Part shown: piece by piece, positions 56,095 to 60,000 of the stretch | How positions within the stretch are numbered: the first letter of the stretch is position 1 | Layout: every line of letters starts with the position of its first letter | From: Polytrichum commune | Taxonomy: Eukaryota > Streptophyta > Polytrichopsida > Polytrichales > Polytrichaceae | DNA: 60,000 bases | Assembly (NCBI GenBank): GCA_950295325.1 | Contig: OX485804.1 | Span: 65,884,033-65,944,032 of the forward strand | Direction of reading: 5' to 3' | Program-made: the position numbers and the translations under genes | The notes under the pieces: generated by a model | Database searches by the model: none | What the model was told of the DNA's origin: nothing | What the model saw: the letters and a program-made list of their open reading frames with translations, nothing else

Positions 56095-58192
56095 ATGGGG
56101 ATGGCAGGAGTGGTGTGGAAGCTGATGTTGGTGGGACACTTGACTGGATTGTACTTTGGTTGCAATGGCGTAGTGTTTGCCCACTACCGGCCACTGGACA
56201 TGTGTGACTTCTACTTCCGGGGGTACAAGGAGGTTGCCCCCATGCTGGACGTCTTGGCCACCAAGAATGTCACGTCCTCTCCTCCCGTTCTCACCAAGTT
56301 AGTAGCCATTTCCCTACATACCCACCTTCTTTGATGAGCTGGAAATAGTAAACTGGTCTTGCAAGCATTGGATTGCCCTGGCGGTGCAGCAGCAGCAGCA
56401 GCAGCTGCAAATCGAGTGACAGAATTACATCATCATCATGCTTTGTAGTTCTATCTGCACGCTGTAGTTGCTGTTGGGGTTGTTGGTTTTCCCCGAATGG
56501 CGTTAACACACAACCAGAACAGCCGCGAAGGTTTATGGATGTAGTTTACTTTCTTTGGCTTTGTTTGTGAGGGAGGAGGGCAGATAAGATGCATTGGTAG
56601 CCATTCACATAACCACCCTTCATGTTGATGAGCAGTAAATTAAACTATCCCTGCAAGCATTGCATTGCCCTGGTGCAGGAGAATCAGTTACAAATTGAGT
56701 GCAGAATTACTGCATCATCATGCTTGATAGTTCTATATGCAAGCTGTAGTTGGGTTTGAATTAGTTGGTATTAAATTGGTAGTAGCTGAATTAAAGGTAT
56801 GCCAAGAATGGAAAAGTCAGCTAGCTAACAAGCAGCAGCTAAGAGCATGTTGTGTTTATGATTCTTCCAGGTACGATGTGCCAGTTAAAGCAGGGCAGAT
56901 GAGTGCAAATTGTGCATTTCTGCCAGACCCATCCATGGTGTTCGAGACTCAAGAGAAATGTGGAGGGCACTTTCATGTGAAGAATCACTTGCTCTCGGGT
57001 CACATAGTCACCGAAGAATTTGCGGTCCTGGAGGGATTCCGTATTCATCAAGTGCTCCTGCCATTTGAGGTAAAGTACCTTCTAACCCCTTGTTTCCACA
57101 AAAATTAAACCAGCTGAAGCTGTCTACACTGGCCCAACTTGCTAACTGTTCCAGAATTTTCAAAAAGATAGTAGCAAGAAATGTTTAGAATTTTGTTAAA
57201 TTTACATGTCATTTCAAATGCTCACATAATCTGGCACTTCACTTGTGGGGACCTTCACACTTTCAGTGTTTGTGCAGAGGATAGAGCTTCAGGATGGCAC
57301 TGTGCTGAACAAATGGGACAGTAATTCCCAATACACACATTCCAGGAGATGTCTCACCTTCCTTGCACTTCCAGGTAAGATCATCATATTTTACCAACAT
57401 CACAATTGCTATGTGTTCTTGAAAATTGAGAATCGATGTTATGTTACTGAACCTCGCAGACGTAGACAATAACCGTATTCCACTTCACTAACCCATTTCC
57501 CACAAACAGAAATTGCAGTAAACCTTGGACAATAATAGAGTTTAACCTCTAACTCAACATGACTCTTGGTCGGGAGTTGGTTGTTTCGCACACATCACCT
57601 TCCATGTTCAGTAAGTTTTCGGGGCATGCTTGGATGTTGTGTGGAACTTGAACGAAGAACATTTTGTGTCAGTTCATTGAGGGTCGAACTCATATTGGCA
57701 TGCCACCCCAGGAGGTGCTAAAACGAGTTTGGCCCTCAATTTAAAATCATACACTACCTCTGAGCACGCATCATCACGAGTGGAAATAAACTACTGATAT
57801 TTTAATGCAAATCCACCAATAGAAAAATCACTGGGAACCAACTCTTGATGATAAGTCCCATTGAGGTAGAGGGAAAACTCTAATCACTTCCGCAGAACTT
57901 AAGCTTAATTATTGATAGCTAGAGAGGGTTGGGATGTCTAAAATCATTGTTACAGACTGTATCTGATGCCCTTCTTCTTTGTTGATGGCGGCTGCTTGGC
58001 ACAGAAATGGTCAGTCGCTACAGACAGGGGAAAGATCCACAGAAAGAAGACGCCATCACGAGGGTGACACAAATGCTTCCGAAGATGTTGAACAACGTGC
58101 ATCGGAAGAAGCTCAAGAAGATCACAGACTCTGCGGAACAGCTTGGTCGTGACCTCAGCTCTCTCGTCCAGCACTTGGCCAACTTTCCATAG
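56095..58192 (+). CDS. Small membrane-anchored protein of unknown function, four exons
   Basis: Exons 56095-56297, 56871-57069, 57278-57374 and 58005-58192 join, with GT-AG sites and matching phases (2, 0, 1), to an uninterrupted 228-residue protein. Residues 5-30 are hydrophobic (signal anchor or signal peptide). The middle region contains PLDMCDFYFRGYKEVAPML, SPPVLTKYDVPVKAG, CAFLPDPSMVF and IELQDGTVLNKWD. The end is Lys-rich and predicted helical (VHRKKLKKITDSAEQLGRDL). It has the look of a conserved plant protein, but I cannot name a family. The frame consistency across three splice junctions is the main support. The last exon is the least certain, because the opposite strand is also open there. 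Confidence 0.62.
56318..56755 (+). repeat. Tandem duplication in intron 1 of the four-exon gene
   Basis: Two copies about 292 bp apart share gatgag, gcaagcattg.attgccctgg, caaat.gagtg, agaatta.tgcatcatcatgct and tagttctat.tgca.gctgtagttg. The first copy has expanded a (cag)n tract near 56387. Confidence 0.85.
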
Positions 58193-58197
58193 ACAGG

Positions 58198-58430
58198 AAG
58201 ATCAGAGAGGTTAACCTTCCATAGCTGGTTGAAGTTGACCATATGTAGGTTCTTCATCCTGCCCTTCATCTCTTCGGATTCTGGAACAAAAAACATCAAC
58301 CTTTTGCATCGATCCATGACCATCATTTTTCTCGAGCCCTGAGCGTACTCCGCGGTGATGCCGTTCTTTTTGTAGAAGTTGGAGGCATGGAGTGCCCAAG
58401 ATCTGGCAGCTGCAACACAAGATGAATCAT
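58198..58430 (-). other. Possible minus-strand coding fragment
   Basis: The minus strand is open well beyond this interval. Here it reads a well-formed peptide (ARSWALHASNFYKKNGITAE, then MDRCKRLMFFVPESEEMKGR) with C/G-rich third positions. A possible acceptor (tgcag) precedes it near 58415. I recognise no family, and exons before or after could not be found. It ends where the four-exon gene's last exon begins on the other strand. Confidence 0.3.
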
Positions 58431-58600
58431 CAAACAACCCATCGGGTACATGGACCTTTGGATTTGATGGGCAAATTCCTATTTTGAGACTTGTAGAACT
58501 GCTGACAAATGCATGGGGTGCCCAAGATCTGGCTGCAGCATAAGATAATACAATTACAAGCCGGGGACCTTTGAATTTGATGGGCAAATTCGTTTTTGAG
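58386..58600. repeat. Tandem duplication of about 126 bp
   Basis: The blocks gcatgg.gtgcccaagatctgg and ggacctttg.atttgatggg (continuing caaattc) each occur twice, about 126 bp apart (near 58388/58514 and 58451/58567). On the minus strand this duplicates the ARSWA.HA coding motif. Confidence 0.8.
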
Positions 58601-58983
58601 CGTTTTGCAGTAACGGAATTGCTCGTGATCCGAACGAATGTTTGTCCGAGATCTTTGTGTCACTGGGAAGCAGCTGACAGGCCGGCTGGTCACAAATATT
58701 CCACTGCCACTAGAGATTCTAATGGGAAGAGGTGGGGCATTAGGAAGGACCTGTAGATGTGAATATTTGTAATTTTTGTCAGTCAGAGCAATGATCAATC
58801 TGCTATAACTGTTGCACGTTGTCTTCAGGCACACCAATTGCCTGGCAATCAGTAACTTCCTAGTCCTTGAGGTTTGTGGTCACATTTGGTATATTGCACT
58901 AAGTTCCAGGGCTTCCAAGGATTCTCTGAATGCTCAAATTAAGTTGTTGTTGCAGCAAATCCGCATGGTCTGCGGTCACATTG

Positions 58984-59053
58984 CTCAAATGCAAACTTGT
59001 GATGCCACTGGTGCAAACTTGTGATGCCACTGGTGCAAACTTGTGATTCCACT
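58984..59053 (+). repeat. 22-bp tandem repeat, three units
   Basis: The unit gcaaacttgtgatgccactg plus gt is repeated three times, the last with gattcc for gatgcc. A further small repeat, cctcattaa.agtatca, follows to 59115. Confidence 0.9.
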
Positions 59054-59134
59054 ACACACGTTTATGGTATTTGGTGTCACCTCATTAACAGTATCACCTC
59101 ATTAATAGTATCACCTATTATAGGACCCATCTTA

Positions 59135-59175
59135 GGTTACACTAATGGCCAACAAGGTTGACCATTAGTGTAACC
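59135..59175. repeat. Near-perfect hairpin
   Basis: Two inverted arms of about 18-19 bases (ggttacactaatggccaac against its complement) with one mismatch and a very short loop. Possibly a small MITE remnant. No terminator function is implied in a plant genome. Confidence 0.75.
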
Positions 59176-60000
59176 ACATGACACTTGTTATTTGCATGCT
59201 TGATAATATCTTCCTCTTTGCCTCCTCTTCACAGGGGATGTACTTAGTGGTGTGATCTGACATATTTTAGGGGGGGGGGGGAGGATTATTTGTTTAGGCC
59301 TACATTATGAGGACCCTTCAATTGTGTAAGTTTAGAATTTAAGTCTTTTGAGCATTTGGATGGTACCTTAATTGTAACTTTTTTGAGTATTCATATTCAT
59401 AACCATATATTAATCTTAAGTAATGAAGAAATTGAGAGTAGGACTAGAAGTAATAAAGACGTTTTTAAAGATTCCAATACAAAGTCACCCCCCAACCATC
59501 TTGCCACTGCCATAACATAAGTTTGGGACTTAATGAAAGATGTTTTCAAGGTCGTCGCCTCAAAAACACCGATACCCATCACCTAGAATGTGTGTTTTGT
59601 GACTCTTAAGTACTTCGATCACTCTCTTGTGTCCGATACATAGGGTGGTATTTATTTATAATTGGAAAATATTGGAAGTGCCCCCCCCCCCACCCCATTC
59701 TCTTCATCTCTTCGTTTTGTGGAAGTTGTCATTGATGTGGGCACATTACTTTCTTGCATATCAAAGCGCATAAACTAACATCTCAAGCACCTTAATGTGG
59801 TACACTGAATGCCATAATGTGAATACTTTTGCACCTCAGGATGTTACTTATCTTGAGAAATAGTGTCATGTTGATGATCACCAAACATGACACTGCTAGA
59901 CCTCTAGGTATCTAGTTTAGGCCCTTCACAAATAATGCCTGACACTAAATACCTTAAACGTTGTAATGCAAAGGAGATGTCCTCTTGAAGGTTTCACTTT
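59176..60000. other. Gene-free end of window
   Basis: No gene recognised. Homopolymer runs of G (59270-59281) and C (59681-59691) are present. Confidence 0.5.

Noticed and set aside
59135-59175. Transcription terminator hairpin
   Set aside because: This is a plant nuclear sequence with no adjoining gene or T tract. The hairpin is better read as a transposon remnant.

Overview
The window is nuclear DNA from a plant. It holds spliced genes with GT-AG introns, AT-rich intergenic DNA full of short inverted-repeat transposons, and single-copy genes found only in green plants or typical of them: plastid CCS1, a three-domain polyphenol oxidase, a PLATZ zinc-binding factor, an MBOAT lysophospholipid acyltransferase and exocyst SEC15. 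The polyphenol oxidase starts with a short secretory-type leader instead of the long plastid transit peptide usual in angiosperms. I take this as a hint of a non-seed land plant (bryophyte, lycophyte or fern), but the sequence does not prove it. No tRNA, rRNA, organellar segment, CRISPR array or viral gene was recognised.

Layout. 0.9-4.5 kb: CCS1 (+, 3 exons). 5.6-7.0 kb: an intronless PLATZ gene (+). 7-24 kb: a gene desert made of MITEs, a hAT transposase relic (-), a 53-bp minisatellite and a 106-bp satellite grown from a transposon junction. 24.3-27.9 kb: polyphenol oxidase (+, 3 exons). 28.2-30.3 kb: a decayed Tc1/mariner-like element, followed by a second copy of the PPO downstream sequence. 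31.2-37.8 kb: LPLAT/LPCAT (-, 8 exons). 38-46 kb: AT-rich desert with a segmental duplication and a TIR element with perfect 6-bp target duplications. 47.3-50.1 kb: SEC15 (+, 2 exons). 51.7-55.7 kb: more MITEs. 56.1-58.2 kb: a four-exon gene (+) for a small, probably membrane-anchored protein I could not identify.

The genes form no pathway. They are independent housekeeping or specialised genes: plastid cytochrome assembly, transcription, phenol oxidation, phospholipid remodelling and exocytosis. What unites the window is its structural behaviour. First, four of the five intron-bearing genes carry local tandem duplications of about 200-400 bp inside introns, one of them copying the end of an exon, and the LPLAT promoter is also duplicated. 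Second, at least three separate MITE families sit in TTA/TAA target duplications (PIF/Harbinger-like), with abutting and nested insertions.

All exon boundaries were worked out by hand from reading frame, GT/AG sites and remembered family sequences. Every joined reading frame is open and closes on a stop codon. Repeat boundaries without a target duplication are approximate.
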